Positions 1-8,944 of a DNA stretch of 64,000 nucleotides are shown piece by piece. The notes under the pieces are model-generated. The model did not search any database and was not told where the DNA came from. It saw only the letters and a list, made by a program, of their open reading frames with translations. Source of the DNA: Novosphingobium flavum (GTDB lineage Bacteria; Pseudomonadota; Alphaproteobacteria; Sphingomonadales; Sphingomonadaceae); NCBI RefSeq assembly GCF_014230315.1, contig NZ_JACLAW010000008.1:182750-246749 (forward strand), written 5' to 3'. The position numbers were made by a program, and so were the translations under genes. Position 1 is the first letter of the stretch, and each line of letters opens with the position of its first letter.

Positions 1-23
1 CGGCAAGGCGGGCGTTGTTTCGC

Positions 24-41
24 CCCTCGCAATGACGAGGG
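24..41. repeat. Small inverted repeat (CCCTCG-CAATGA-CGAGGG)
   Basis: A 6-bp perfect stem (24-29 with 36-41) closes a CAATGA loop. The core CGTCATTGCGAG resembles a short dispersed intergenic palindrome common in sphingomonad genomes (recollection, not searched). It lies just beyond the 3' end of the minus-strand rppH gene and may also help end its transcript, although no T-run follows. Confidence 0.4.
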
Positions 42-82
42 CTTGAGGTTCACCGCCGGCTGCGCAGGGGTGGGGCAGCGCC

Positions 83-580
83 TCAGATCAGGGCGCGGAA
101 TTCTTCCACGACGGCGCGGTAGACGCGCTTCTTGAAGGGCACGATGAGGTCGGGCAGCTCGGCGGGCTGAACCCATTTCCATTCGTAGAATTCGGGCGGA
201 TCGTGCGCCTCGAGATTGATGTCGCTGTCTTGCCCGAGGAAGCGGGCGAGCAGCCAGAACTGGCGCTGGCCGCGGTAGCGGCCGCCCCAGAGCTTGCCGA
301 GCAGCTCGTCGGGCAGGTCGTAGAGCAGCTCCTCGCGGGTCTGCGCGATCAGGGCAACGTGCTGTTCGGCCACCCCGGTCTCTTCCCAGAGTTCGCGCAG
401 GGCAGCGGCCTTGAGGTCTTCGCCATCGTCGATCCCGCCTTGCGGCATTTGCCAGGCATCGCCTTCGCGGCCCTGGGATTCGCGCGCGTCGATCCGGCGG
501 CCGACGAAGACCTTGCCATCGCCGTTCACCAGCATGACCCCGACGCAGGGCCGGTAGGGCAGGGCGGAAAAATCGTTCAT
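83..580 (-). CDS. rppH: RNA pyrophosphohydrolase (Nudix hydrolase)
   Basis: A 165-aa cytoplasmic Nudix hydrolase, predicted to remove pyrophosphate from 5'-triphosphate mRNA ends and so start decay. The complete Nudix box spans residues 48-70 (G-x5-E-x7-RELWEETGV), and the N-terminal YRPCVGVMLVN is typical of RppH. I chose the ATG at 580, the start of MNDFSALPYR. The reading frame stays open a further 84 bases upstream, but that stretch looks non-homologous. The gene stands alone, divergent from korA across about 245 bp. Dinucleoside polyphosphate hydrolase is an older name for the same family, so the identification is fairly secure. Confidence 0.9.
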   Translation of the reverse strand: MNDFSALPYRPCVGVMLVNGDGKVFVGRRIDARESQGREGDAWQMPQGGIDDGEDLKAAALRELWEETGVAEQHVALIAQTREELLYDLPDELLGKLWGGRYRGQRQFWLLARFLGQDSDINLEAHDPPEFYEWKWVQPAELPDLIVPFKKRVYRAVVEEFRALI

Positions 581-826
581 TGTGTCCCCGGAACTAGCCT
601 GATCACGCGCGGACCGGATGATTTCCGATCGCTCGCGCTTGTGGATTCGCCGTCGAATCCTCACTTAGGCTGGCAGCGGGCGCTTGACTAGCTGCGCCGA
701 CGGGCGTTTGGCTGCCCGCAGATGTTTGTCGCCTGACAGTTTTTCTGAATTGCCGGGCGCTTGATGGAGTGGTTTGGGCGGCGTGGACAAAAATCCCGCG
801 CGCGGGCTCTCCCTTAGAGGATGAAA

Positions 827-2713
827 ATGGCGACTGTTCTGGCCGATACCGATAGCACTGCCGTCCCGGGCGGCACCCCCGTTCCCGAAGCAGTCGTGGT
901 CCGCTTTGCCGGCGATTCCGGCGACGGGATGCAGCTGACCGGCGGGCAGTTCACCCTGTCGACCGCGCTGGCGGGCAACGACCTTGCCACCTTCCCCGAC
1001 TTTCCGGCGGAAATCCGCGCGCCGCAGGGCACGCTGTTTGGCGTTTCGGCGTTCCAGATCAACTTCGGCTCGACCTCGATCGAGACCGCGGGCGATGCGC
1101 CCGACGTGCTGATCGCGATGAACCCGGCGGCGCTCAAGACCAACCTCTCGGCGCTCAAGCCGGGCGGTCTGGTCATTGCCGACACCGGCGAGTTCACCAA
1201 GCGCAACCTTGAGAAGGCGAAGTACGACGTTTCGCCGATCGACGACGGCAGCCTCGCCAAGTGGGACGTGCTGGCCTTCGACATTTCGGCGCTGACGCTC
1301 GAATCGGTCAAGCCCTTCGGCCTTGGCAACAAGGAGGCCCTGCGCTGCAAGAACATGTGGACGCTGGGTCTGGCGCTGTGGATGTTCGACCGCGACCGCG
1401 CGCCGATCGTCCAGTGGCTCAACGACAAGTTCCGCAAGAATCCGGTGCTGGCCGAGGCCAATATCGCCGCGCTCAATGCCGGGCACGCCTATGGCGAGAC
1501 GGCCGAGCTGGCCGGGCCGCTCAAGAAGCTGCACCTTGATCCGGTGCCGACCGCGCCGGGCGTTTACCGCACGGTGACGGGCGCGGAGGCGGTCAGCCTC
1601 GGGCTGGTCGCGGGCGCGCAGCTGGCCGAGCTGCCGATGTTCTTCGGCGGCTATCCGATCACCCCGGCTTCGGCGATCCTGCACAACCTTGCCAAGCTCA
1701 AGGAGTTCGGGGTCACCACCTTCCAGGCGGAAGACGAGATCGCCGCGATCTGTTCGGCGATCGGCGCGAGCTATGCCGGGCAGCTGGGCGTCACCTCATC
1801 CTCTGGCCCGGGCATTGCGCTCAAGGGCGAGGCGATGGGCCTGGCGATCATGACCGAGCTGCCGCTGGTCATCGTCAATTCGCAGCGCGGCGGGCCTTCG
1901 ACCGGCCTGCCGACCAAGACCGAACAGAGCGACCTTTACCAGGCGGTCTATGGCCGCAACGGCGACGCGCCGCTGCCGGTGATTGCCGCGCGCTCGCCCG
2001 CCGACGCGTTTGAATGCGCGATCGAGGCCTGCCGGATCGCGGTGCAGTACATGACCCCGGTGATCCTGCTGACCGACGGCTATATCGGCAATGCCGCCGA
2101 GCCGTGGGCCGTGCCTGATCCGTCGGCCTATGCGCCGTTCCCGGCCAAGTTCCTGGCCGAGAACAACAATGCCGAGGGCGGCAAGGTGCTGCCCTACAAG
2201 CGCGATGCAAACGGCGTGCGCCCGTGGATCAAGCCGGGTACGCCGGGCCTGATGCACCGCATCGGCGGGATCGAGAAGGCGATCGACACCGGCGACCTCG
2301 ATTACAGCCCGGTCGTCCACCAGGCGCAGACCGATGCGCGCAAGGCCAAGATCGACGGCGTGGCCAAGGGCATTCCGGACCAGGAAGTGACCTGCGGGAC
2401 CGAGACGGGCAAGCTGGTCGTGGTCGGCTGGGGTTCGACCTATGGCCCGATCATCCAGGCGGTGCGCCGGGCGCGGGCCAAGGGGCTGGACGTCAGCCAC
2501 GTTCACGTGCGCCACATCTGGCCGCTGCCGGCGAACCTTGGCGAACTTCTCAAGGGCTATGAGCGCGTGCTCGTGCCGGAGATGAACACCGGCCAGTTCA
2601 AGACCGTGCTGCGCGACCAGTATCTCGTCGACGCCAAGCCGCTCAACAAGACCAGCGGCCAGCCGTTCACCATCGCGGAACTCGAAGCCGCGATCGAAGC
2701 TGCGCTCGCATAA
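827..2713 (+). CDS. korA: 2-oxoacid:ferredoxin oxidoreductase, alpha subunit (gamma-alpha fusion)
   Basis: A 628-aa subunit of a two-subunit 2-oxoacid (probably 2-oxoglutarate):ferredoxin oxidoreductase, which decarboxylates the oxoacid to acyl-CoA and reduces ferredoxin. The N-terminal third is the gamma domain (VVVRFAGDSGDGMQLTGG). The centre is the alpha pyrimidine-binding domain (FFGGYPITPASAILHNLAKL, then FQAEDEIAA), and a transketolase C-terminal-like domain follows. Two in-frame ATGs lie 6 bases apart. AGAGG at 816-820 abuts the first and is 6 bases from the second, so the second was chosen. korB follows after 11 bases. Substrate preference cannot be read from sequence, and no ferredoxin gene is adjacent. 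Confidence 0.88.
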   Translation: MATVLADTDSTAVPGGTPVPEAVVVRFAGDSGDGMQLTGGQFTLSTALAGNDLATFPDFPAEIRAPQGTLFGVSAFQINFGSTSIETAGDAPDVLIAMNPAALKTNLSALKPGGLVIADTGEFTKRNLEKAKYDVSPIDDGSLAKWDVLAFDISALTLESVKPFGLGNKEALRCKNMWTLGLALWMFDRDRAPIVQWLNDKFRKNPVLAEANIAALNAGHAYGETAELAGPLKKLHLDPVPTAPGVYRTVTGAEAVSLGLVAGAQLAELPMFFGGYPITPASAILHNLAKLKEFGVTTFQAEDEIAAICSAIGASYAGQLGVTSSSGPGIALKGEAMGLAIMTELPLVIVNSQRGGPSTGLPTKTEQSDLYQAVYGRNGDAPLPVIAARSPADAFECAIEACRIAVQYMTPVILLTDGYIGNAAEPWAVPDPSAYAPFPAKFLAENNNAEGGKVLPYKRDANGVRPWIKPGTPGLMHRIGGIEKAIDTGDLDYSPVVHQAQTDARKAKIDGVAKGIPDQEVTCGTETGKLVVVGWGSTYGPIIQAVRRARAKGLDVSHVHVRHIWPLPANLGELLKGYERVLVPEMNTGQFKTVLRDQYLVDAKPLNKTSGQPFTIAELEAAIEAALA

Positions 2714-2724
2714 GGGTAAGAACA

Positions 2725-3765
2725 ATGAACGACATGACCCCTATCGCGGTGAAGACCACGCTGAAGGACTGGGAAAGCGACCAGGAAGTTCGCTGGTGCC
2801 CGGGCTGCGGCGACTATGCGATCCTCAAGGCGGTGCAGCGCACCCTGCCGGAACTGGGCGCAGACCCGGCGAACACCGTGTTCGTTTCGGGCATCGGCTG
2901 CTCGAGCCGCTTTCCCTATTACGTGGAGAGCTATGGCTTCCACACGATCCACGGCCGCGCGCCGGCGGTGGCGACGGGCGTGAAGCTGGCCAACCCCGAG
3001 CTCGACATCTGGCTGGTGACCGGTGACGGCGACGGCATGTCGATCGGCGGCAACCACACGATGCACCTGCTGCGGCGCAACCTGAACTGCCAGGTGATGC
3101 TGTTCAACAACGAGATCTATGGCCTGACCAAGGGCCAGTACTCGCCGACCAGCCGCGAGGGCACTTCGAGCCCGACCACGCCGCTCGGCTCGGTTGACCG
3201 GCCGGCCCTGCCTTGCGCGTTCGCGCTGGGTTCGGGCGCGCGGTTCATCGCGCGGGCCTATGACACCGGCAAGCAATTGCCCGACGTGCTCAAGGCGGCT
3301 TACTATCACCGCGGCGCGGCGTTCGTGGAAATCTTCCAGAACTGCATCGTCTACAACAAGGACCGTTTCGCCGACTTCACCGAGAAGGCCGTGGCCGACA
3401 GCCACCAGCTCTGGCTGAAGGACGGTGAGCCGATGCTGTTCGCCAAGGGCACCAAGGGCATCACGCTGGACCGCGAGGCCCTGACGCTCAAAGTGGTCGA
3501 CGTGGTCGATGGTGACTGGCAGGCGGCGGGCGTGATCACGCATAACGTCAAGAACAAGGCGATTGCCCACATGCTGGTGGAAATGCCCTTCGGGCCGTTC
3601 CCGATGGCGCTGGGCGTGCTGTTCGACGATGCCCGCCCGACCTACGAGGACGCGGTCCTGGGCCAGGATGCCAAGGCGCGCGAGGGCAAGGTGGCCGATC
3701 TCGGCAAGCTGCTCGCCAAGGGCCAGACCTGGACCGTGAGCGGCACGGCGGCCGATCCGATCTGA
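2725..3765 (+). CDS. korB: 2-oxoacid:ferredoxin oxidoreductase, beta subunit
   Basis: A 346-aa thiamine-diphosphate and iron-sulfur subunit that partners KorA. It carries CPGCG (residues 25-29), the TPP-Mg motif GDGDGMSIGGNH (100-111) and NNEIYGLTKGQ (128-138), all usual for the family. It sits 11 bases after korA and is followed by a strong terminator, so korAB looks like a self-contained two-gene operon. The paired layout without separate gamma and delta genes matches the two-subunit enzymes of aerobic bacteria and archaea. Substrate (2-oxoglutarate versus pyruvate) is inferred from the usual annotation only. Confidence 0.88.
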   Translation: MNDMTPIAVKTTLKDWESDQEVRWCPGCGDYAILKAVQRTLPELGADPANTVFVSGIGCSSRFPYYVESYGFHTIHGRAPAVATGVKLANPELDIWLVTGDGDGMSIGGNHTMHLLRRNLNCQVMLFNNEIYGLTKGQYSPTSREGTSSPTTPLGSVDRPALPCAFALGSGARFIARAYDTGKQLPDVLKAAYYHRGAAFVEIFQNCIVYNKDRFADFTEKAVADSHQLWLKDGEPMLFAKGTKGITLDREALTLKVVDVVDGDWQAAGVITHNVKNKAIAHMLVEMPFGPFPMALGVLFDDARPTYEDAVLGQDAKAREGKVADLGKLLAKGQTWTVSGTAADPI

Positions 3766-3790
3766 TCGATCGTTTTGGTAGCGCGACAAT

Positions 3791-3830
3791 GCGGCGCGGC
3801 GACCTTGCGGTTGCCGCGCCGCTTTCGTTT
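3791..3830 (+). terminator. Rho-independent terminator of korAB
   Basis: A 14-bp stem with one G-U pair (3791-3804 with 3809-3822) closes a TTGC loop and is followed by TTTCGTTT. The T-rich tail overlaps the stop of the convergent PAP2 gene. It is placed to end korB transcription. Confidence 0.85.
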
Positions 3831-4522
3831 CAGGGCATGGCCCGGCGATGGGCGATGGCTGCGGCGGTGAAGGCCCAGGCGCTGCCGCCGAGCCAGCCGG
3901 CGAGGGCGTCGGTCGGGAAATGGACGCCGAGCCAGACGCGGCTGAGGGCAATGGCGAAGGACAGGGCGAGTGCGGCCGCGATCAGCGCGGCGCGGGCGGC
4001 ACGGCTGGGGCTCAGCGCGGCGAAGGCTAAGGCAAGCGAGAGATAGACCAGCGCGGCGTTGAAGCTGTGGCCGCTGGGGAATGAGGCGCCGCCCGCTTCG
4101 GTAAGGTGCGGGACGATGACCGGACGGTCACGCCCAACGAGGAGCTTGAGGGCAAACTCGACCGCCCAGCCGGTGATGATTGAGAGCGCGAGGGCGCGGG
4201 CTTCTGCAGCGCGGGCAAGGCGCCAGAGGGCGAGCACTCCGGCGAGGGCGAAGGCGCTGCGCAGGACTACGCCGCCCAGTGCCGTGACGTCTCGCACCGC
4301 TTCGAGCAGCCAGACGGGGCCGCGCGGCAGGAGCAGGGCGCCGCCGCGCCAGAACAGGAGCCCGGCTTCGTCGATCGAACCCGACCAGCCGCCGAGGACC
4401 ATGGCGCTGACCAGCGCGAAGCCGGCCCAGCAGGCGAGGGCGGCGAGGCCGGCATGGGTGGGTGCGAGCGGCCAGGAGGGCAGCTGCGCCGACCTGCCCT
4501 TTGGGGAAGGATGCTCGATCAT
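3830..4522 (-). CDS. PAP2-family membrane phosphatase
   Basis: A 230-aa integral membrane protein of the PAP2 (phosphatidic acid phosphatase type 2) family, predicted to dephosphorylate a lipid phosphate or pyrophosphate such as undecaprenyl-PP at the outer face of the inner membrane. All three signature motifs are present: K-x6-RP (126-134), PSGH (149-152) and SR-x5-H-x3-D (194-205). Several hydrophobic segments surround them. The ATG at 4522 was preferred. The frame also opens at a TTG at 4561 with weak spacing. The gene is divergent from the photolyase. The exact lipid substrate cannot be told. Confidence 0.82.
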   Translation of the reverse strand: MIEHPSPKGRSAQLPSWPLAPTHAGLAALACWAGFALVSAMVLGGWSGSIDEAGLLFWRGGALLLPRGPVWLLEAVRDVTALGGVVLRSAFALAGVLALWRLARAAEARALALSIITGWAVEFALKLLVGRDRPVIVPHLTEAGGASFPSGHSFNAALVYLSLALAFAALSPSRAARAALIAAALALSFAIALSRVWLGVHFPTDALAGWLGGSAWAFTAAAIAHRRAMP

Positions 4523-4572
4523 TTCGGCAAAGGGGTTTGCATCGTGGTTCAAGGGGCACAACCTTCGAAAGG

Positions 4573-5937
4573 ATGAAAACGGCTACGATTGTATGGTTCC
4601 GGCGCGACCTGCGGCTGGCGGATCAACCCGCACTGAGCGCGGCGGCGGAGCGGGGGGCGGTGATCCCGGTCTATGTGCTCGACGACGAGACGGCGGCGCA
4701 TCGGCGGATGGGCGCGGCTTCGCGCTGGTGGTTGCATCACAGCCTCAAGGCGCTGGACGGGAGCCTGCGAGCCAAGGGCTCGCGTCTGATCCTGCGGCGG
4801 GGGCGGTGCGACCGGGTGCTGGCGGACCTTGCCGAACAGTCCGGAGCGGATGAGGTTCATGCGCTGGCGCATTACGAGCCGTGGTGGCGCAATGCCGAGA
4901 AGGCGGTGGCAAGGCGGCTGGACCTGACGCTGCACGAGGGCAATTACCTCGCGCCGCCGGCATCGGTGACGACCGGGAGCGGCGGGCTTTACAGGATCTA
5001 CACGCCGTTCTGGCGGGCGCTGAGCGAGCGGATGCCGCCGCACCGGCCCGCGCCTGCCCCCGAGCGGATCGCGGCTCCGGAGCACTGGCCGGACGGCGAT
5101 CCGCTGGTGGACTGGGGCCTGCTCCCGACCAAGCCTGACTGGGCGGGCGGAATGCGGGCGGAGTGGACGCCCGGCGAGGCGGGCGCGCAGGAGCGGCTGG
5201 AGGATTTTGCCGACCATGCGGCGCGCTACGAGCAGGAACGTAACCTGCCCTCGATGGAGGGCACCTCGCGGCTTTCGCCGCATCTCCATTTCGGCGAGAT
5301 TTCGCCGGCGGCCTGCTGGCACCGGGTGGCAGGAGCGGGCGGCTCGGCCGGGACCTTCCTCGGCGAGCTGGGTTGGCGCGACTATGCCCAGAACGTGATC
5401 CTGCAGTTTCCCGAATATGGCAGCCGCAACGGGCGCGATGGCTATGACGGCCTGCGCTGGCGCGGCGGGCCGGATGCCGACGCGGACTTCGCGGCGTGGC
5501 GGCAGGGACGGACGGGTTATCCGATCGTCGATGCCGGGATGCGCGAACTGTGGGCCACGGGCTGGATGCACAACCGGGTGCGGATGCTCGCGGCCTCGTT
5601 CCTGATCAAGCACCTGCTGATCGACTGGCGCAAGGGCGAGCAGTGGTTCTGGGATACGCTGGTCGATGCCGACTATGGGCAGAACGCGGTCAACTGGCAG
5701 TGGAGCGCGGGGACCGGGGTGGACGCCAACCTGTTCAGCCGGATCATGGCGCCGCTCAGCCAGTCGGCCAAGTTTGACGCGGCGGGCTACATCAGGCGCT
5801 GGGTGCCCGAACTGGCCGATCTGCCTGACAGCGAGATCCACGATCCGCCTCATCCGGTAAAGGGTTATCCGCGCCCGATCGTCGAGCATCGGGCGGCACG
5901 GGAGCGGGCGCTGGCGGCCTATGCCGCGGCCCGGTAA
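4573..5937 (+). CDS. phrB: Deoxyribodipyrimidine photo-lyase
   Basis: A 454-aa photolyase/cryptochrome-family enzyme that repairs UV pyrimidine dimers using light and FAD. The N-terminal antenna domain begins ATIVWFRRDLRLADQPAL. The C-terminal FAD domain holds LGELGWRDYAQNV, TGYPIVDAGMRELWATGWMHNR and NWQWSAGTGVD, with the expected tryptophans and the asparagine of the catalytic region. Length is normal for class I CPD photolyases. The ATG at 4573 follows AAAGG directly, and an upstream extension in the frame has no homology to the family. No neighbour shares its role. A strong stem-loop follows the stop. Confidence 0.92.
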   Translation: MKTATIVWFRRDLRLADQPALSAAAERGAVIPVYVLDDETAAHRRMGAASRWWLHHSLKALDGSLRAKGSRLILRRGRCDRVLADLAEQSGADEVHALAHYEPWWRNAEKAVARRLDLTLHEGNYLAPPASVTTGSGGLYRIYTPFWRALSERMPPHRPAPAPERIAAPEHWPDGDPLVDWGLLPTKPDWAGGMRAEWTPGEAGAQERLEDFADHAARYEQERNLPSMEGTSRLSPHLHFGEISPAACWHRVAGAGGSAGTFLGELGWRDYAQNVILQFPEYGSRNGRDGYDGLRWRGGPDADADFAAWRQGRTGYPIVDAGMRELWATGWMHNRVRMLAASFLIKHLLIDWRKGEQWFWDTLVDADYGQNAVNWQWSAGTGVDANLFSRIMAPLSQSAKFDAAGYIRRWVPELADLPDSEIHDPPHPVKGYPRPIVEHRAARERALAAYAAAR

Positions 5938-5958
5938 CGGGATGGCCTGAAACGAGGC

Positions 5959-6008
5959 GGGGCGCGGGAAGCCGGAACCGCGGGGTTCGTTCCGGCTATC
6001 CGCGCCCC
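5959..6008 (+). terminator. Long interrupted stem-loop after phrB
   Basis: Nine perfect pairs (5959-5967 with 6000-6008), a symmetric 3x3 internal loop (GAA/TAT), then eight perfect pairs (5971-5978 with 5989-5996) close a 10-base loop. No long T-run follows on either strand. It probably acts as a transcript end or stabiliser for phrB and could serve both strands. Confidence 0.65.
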
Positions 6009-6022
6009 TTCGTGGGGGAGCC

Positions 6023-6042
6023 AAATGGAGGCAAATGGAGGC
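6023..6042. repeat. Tandem 10-bp duplication (AAATGGAGGC x2)
   Basis: Two exact head-to-tail copies of AAATGGAGGC lie between phrB and the PilZ gene. They sit inside a GGAGCC...GGCTCC inverted repeat. No function is suggested. It looks like a recent slippage duplication. Confidence 0.6.
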
Positions 6043-6061
6043 TCCGCCAGTAGGGAAGCGC

Positions 6062-6412
6062 TCAGAGGGTCGAGCGGTAGACCGTTTCGGGCTGCCAGCG
6101 CACGAGGATGTTGTCGTGCACGATCGGGCTGAGCAGGTTCTGGAAGGCGCAGCCGACGAGGCTGTTGTTCCACCAGATCACTTCGGACTGAAGCGATTCG
6201 AGGCCCGGGAGCGTGACCCAGCAGATCGTGCCCGGCTGCAGGCGGTTGACCGCCGAACAGCAAAAACCGCCGAGCGACAGATCATGGACCATGGTCTGGA
6301 AGGCGCGGCCGCCCGAAGCGCGGAAGGTGGCCGGAATGGTGATCCGCGTGCGCGGGGCGCAGCGGTCCTCCTGGCTGGCGACTTCGTATCGCTTGAACTG
6401 CTGTTCGACCAT
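6062..6412 (-). CDS. PilZ-domain protein
   Basis: A 116-aa single-domain PilZ protein, a likely cyclic-di-GMP receptor. The RxxxR motif is at 17-21 and the D/N-x-S-x-x-G motif is DLSLGG at 44-49, so the binding residues are intact. I chose the ATG at 6412. The frame can extend to a GTG at 6472 but the extra residues look unrelated. It is a lone minus-strand gene downstream of the SDR gene, separated by about 95 bp. Output partner unknown. The Tad pilus and adhesin genes to the right are possible c-di-GMP-controlled processes, but nothing links them directly. Confidence 0.8.
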   Translation of the reverse strand: MVEQQFKRYEVASQEDRCAPRTRITIPATFRASGGRAFQTMVHDLSLGGFCCSAVNRLQPGTICWVTLPGLESLQSEVIWWNNSLVGCAFQNLLSPIVHDNILVRWQPETVYRSTL

Positions 6413-6507
6413 CGACCTATTTCCTTCCCGCTCGGACCCGGCGGCGCGTGCGCTGCCTTGCCCGGTAAACACGGGTTAAAATATGGCCTGTGCTGGTTTC
6501 GGTGGTT

Positions 6508-7236
6508 CTACGAAGGATGGTTAACGGATTCGCGGTGCGGGCTGGCGAACTGTTCACCAACCAGCGTAACGATCCGCTCGGCAACCGTTTCCGGCGGCTT
6601 TACAGATGCCGGGTCCTCGCCCGGATAGGCGCGGGCGCGCATGGCCGTGCGGGTGGCGCCAGGGTTCAGAATTGCCACGCGAATCTTGGAGATCGCGCGC
6701 ACTTCCTGCGCGTAGCAATCAAGCAGCACCTCGAAGGCCGCCTTGGTTGACGCATAGGCGCCCCAATAGGCGCGCGGGGCGCCGGCGACGGTGGAGGTGA
6801 GGCCGACCACGCGGGCATCGGCGCTCTTCTTGAGCATCGGATCGAAGTGGGCGATGAGCGACTGAGTCGCCAGAAGGTTGACCGTGAGGGCGCGGTTCCA
6901 GCTCGGCTGGTCGATGTCGGCGACGCCGGACAGCTGCGGCAGCAGGGCGGCGTTGATCACCATCATGTCGAGCGCTTCCCAGCGGCTGCGGATCGCGGTG
7001 GCGAGGCGGGCGATGCCGTCGGGCTCGGACAGGTCGACCGGGGCGATCGTGGCGTGGCCGCCGGCGGCGAAGATGCGTTCTTCGACCGTCTCGAGCGCCT
7101 TGGCGTCGCGGGCGGTGAGGATCACGTGGGCACCGGCCGCGGCCAAGGCCTCGGCCGTGGCGGCGCCGATCCCGCGGCTGGCGCCGGTGACCAGCGCCAG
7201 TTGGCCCTCGTAGGGCCGCTCAACCGCCTCGGTCAT
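6508..7236 (-). CDS. Short-chain dehydrogenase/reductase
   Basis: A 242-aa classical SDR with an N-terminal Rossmann fold: TGASRGIG at 17-24, catalytic Ser148, and Y161-A-S-T-K165. The NNAG motif is replaced by NAAL. It starts 4 bases after the purF stop and is probably co-transcribed. Fixed pairing with purF is common in sphingomonads (recollection) but gives no substrate. The frame runs far upstream inside purF. Those residues are a shadow and the ATG at 7236 begins the recognisable protein. Cofactor and substrate are unknown. Confidence 0.82.
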   Translation of the reverse strand: MTEAVERPYEGQLALVTGASRGIGAATAEALAAAGAHVILTARDAKALETVEERIFAAGGHATIAPVDLSEPDGIARLATAIRSRWEALDMMVINAALLPQLSGVADIDQPSWNRALTVNLLATQSLIAHFDPMLKKSADARVVGLTSTVAGAPRAYWGAYASTKAAFEVLLDCYAQEVRAISKIRVAILNPGATRTAMRARAYPGEDPASVKPPETVAERIVTLVGEQFASPHRESVNHPS

Positions 7237-7240
7237 CGCT

Positions 7241-8722
7241 TCAGGCGACCTTTTCGACCGGCAGGGAGAGCTGCGGCTGGTCGCGCTCGCCAAGGTCGGT
7301 GAGGCGGGTCGGGTATTCGCCGGTGAAGCAGGCGTCGCAGAACTTGGGGCACTTGGCTTCGCGGCCTTGGAGGCCGACCGCGCGGTAGAGCCCGTCGATC
7401 GAGACGAAGGCGAGACTGTCGGCCTGAATGAATTCGGCCATGGCCTGAACGTCCATCCGCGCGGCGAGGAGCTTGGACCGCTCGGGCGTGTCGACGCCGT
7501 AGAAGCAGGAATGCTCGGTCGGCGGGGAGGCGATGCGCATGTGCACTTCGGCCGCGCCGGCATCGCGCATCATCTGCACGATCTTGAGGCTGGTGGTGCC
7601 GCGCACGATCGAATCGTCGATCAGCACGATCCGCTTGCCCTGGACGATAGCGCGGTTGGCATTGTGCTTGCGCTTCACGTCGGCATTGCGGGCGCCGTCG
7701 GACGGCTGGATGAAGGTACGGCCAACGTAGTGCGAGCGGATGATTCCTAGCTCGAAGGGGATGCCCGATTCCTGCGCATAGCCGAGGGCGGCGGGGACGC
7801 CGCTGTCAGGCACGGGGATCACGATGTCGGCTTCGGCCAAGGCCTCGCGCGCGAGTTCGCGGCCGATGGCCTTGCGAACCTCGTAAACGGATTCGCCGCC
7901 CATCACCGAGTCGGGACGGCTGAAATAGACGTGCTCGAAAATGCAGGGGCGGGCCGCCGGATTGCCGAACGGGCGGGTCGTGCTCAGCTTGCCGTCGAGG
8001 CTGACCTCGATCAGTTCACCCGGTTCGACTTCGCGCACGAATTCGGCGCCGATCACGTCGAGCGCCACGGTCTCGCTGGCGAAGACATAGGTATCGCCGA
8101 TGCGGCCCATGACCAGCGGGCGGATGCCGAGCGGATCGCGGCAGGCGATCATGCCCTCGGGGGTCATGCAGATCAGCGAATAGGCGCCTTCGACCAGCCG
8201 CAGCGCATCGATGAAGCGATCGAGCAGGGTGGGATAGCGGCTGGTGGCGACGAGGTGGATGATCACCTCGGTGTCGGACGTCGACTGGAAGATCGCGCCC
8301 TTCTGCACGAGATCGCGCTTGAGGTGCATGGCGTTGGAAATGTTGCCGTTGTGCGCGATGGCGAAGCCGCCGGTGGCAAGGTCGGCGAAGAGCGGCTGGA
8401 CGTTGCGCAGCCCCGAACCGCCGGTAGTGGAATAGCGCACGTGGCCCGCGGCCATGATCCCGGGCAGTTCGGCGAGAGCCTCGGCGCTCGAGAAGTTCTG
8501 GGCGACGTGGCCGATGCCGCGCCGGGAATAGAACTCATGCCCATCGAAGCTGGTAATGCCGACGGCTTCCTGGCCGCGGTGCTGCAGGGCGTGGAGGCCG
8601 AGCGCGGTAATCGCCGCGGCATCGCGCGGGCCGATCACGCCGAAAATGCCGCATTCCTCGCGCAGCTTGTCGGCATCGACGTCCCACGGGGCGGCATCGA
8701 AAAGGGGTTCGCTGTGGTTCAT
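7241..8722 (-). CDS. purF: Amidophosphoribosyltransferase
   Basis: A 493-aa first enzyme of de novo purine synthesis (PRPP + glutamine to phosphoribosylamine). An Ntn-type glutaminase domain starts at Cys24 (ECGIFGVIG) after a 23-residue propeptide, implying self-cleavage. The PRPP site is VLIDDSIVRGTTS. Cysteines in PCIFEH, HSCFYG and CPKFCDAC match the ligands of the 4Fe-4S, Bacillus-type subclass. The ATG at 8722 begins MNHSEPLFD. The downstream SDR is probably in the same transcript. It is divergent from lolC. Confidence 0.95.
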   Translation of the reverse strand: MNHSEPLFDAAPWDVDADKLREECGIFGVIGPRDAAAITALGLHALQHRGQEAVGITSFDGHEFYSRRGIGHVAQNFSSAEALAELPGIMAAGHVRYSTTGGSGLRNVQPLFADLATGGFAIAHNGNISNAMHLKRDLVQKGAIFQSTSDTEVIIHLVATSRYPTLLDRFIDALRLVEGAYSLICMTPEGMIACRDPLGIRPLVMGRIGDTYVFASETVALDVIGAEFVREVEPGELIEVSLDGKLSTTRPFGNPAARPCIFEHVYFSRPDSVMGGESVYEVRKAIGRELAREALAEADIVIPVPDSGVPAALGYAQESGIPFELGIIRSHYVGRTFIQPSDGARNADVKRKHNANRAIVQGKRIVLIDDSIVRGTTSLKIVQMMRDAGAAEVHMRIASPPTEHSCFYGVDTPERSKLLAARMDVQAMAEFIQADSLAFVSIDGLYRAVGLQGREAKCPKFCDACFTGEYPTRLTDLGERDQPQLSLPVEKVA

Positions 8723-8944
8723 GAATCGCGTCCAGCCGGCGGCCGCTTCAGGGCCTTGTTGCGGGCGCATTTGGCTCCAAGCGGGCGGAAAGGCAAGGGG
8801 AAGCGCGCCAACCGATATTTCTCATGCTGCAAGTGCGTCTATCCGGCCGCGGCGCAGGGCGGGGAACAGCCATTGCGCCGCGGCGTTCGGCTGCCTAAAC
8901 CCGCCCGGCAATCCGCCGCCCGCGGCAGAACGAAAAGAGCCAAC

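Noticed and set aside
8705..8722. GTTC-N6-GTTC near the purF start as a LexA box
   Set aside because: The spacing is 6 bases rather than 7 and part of the match lies inside the purF coding region.
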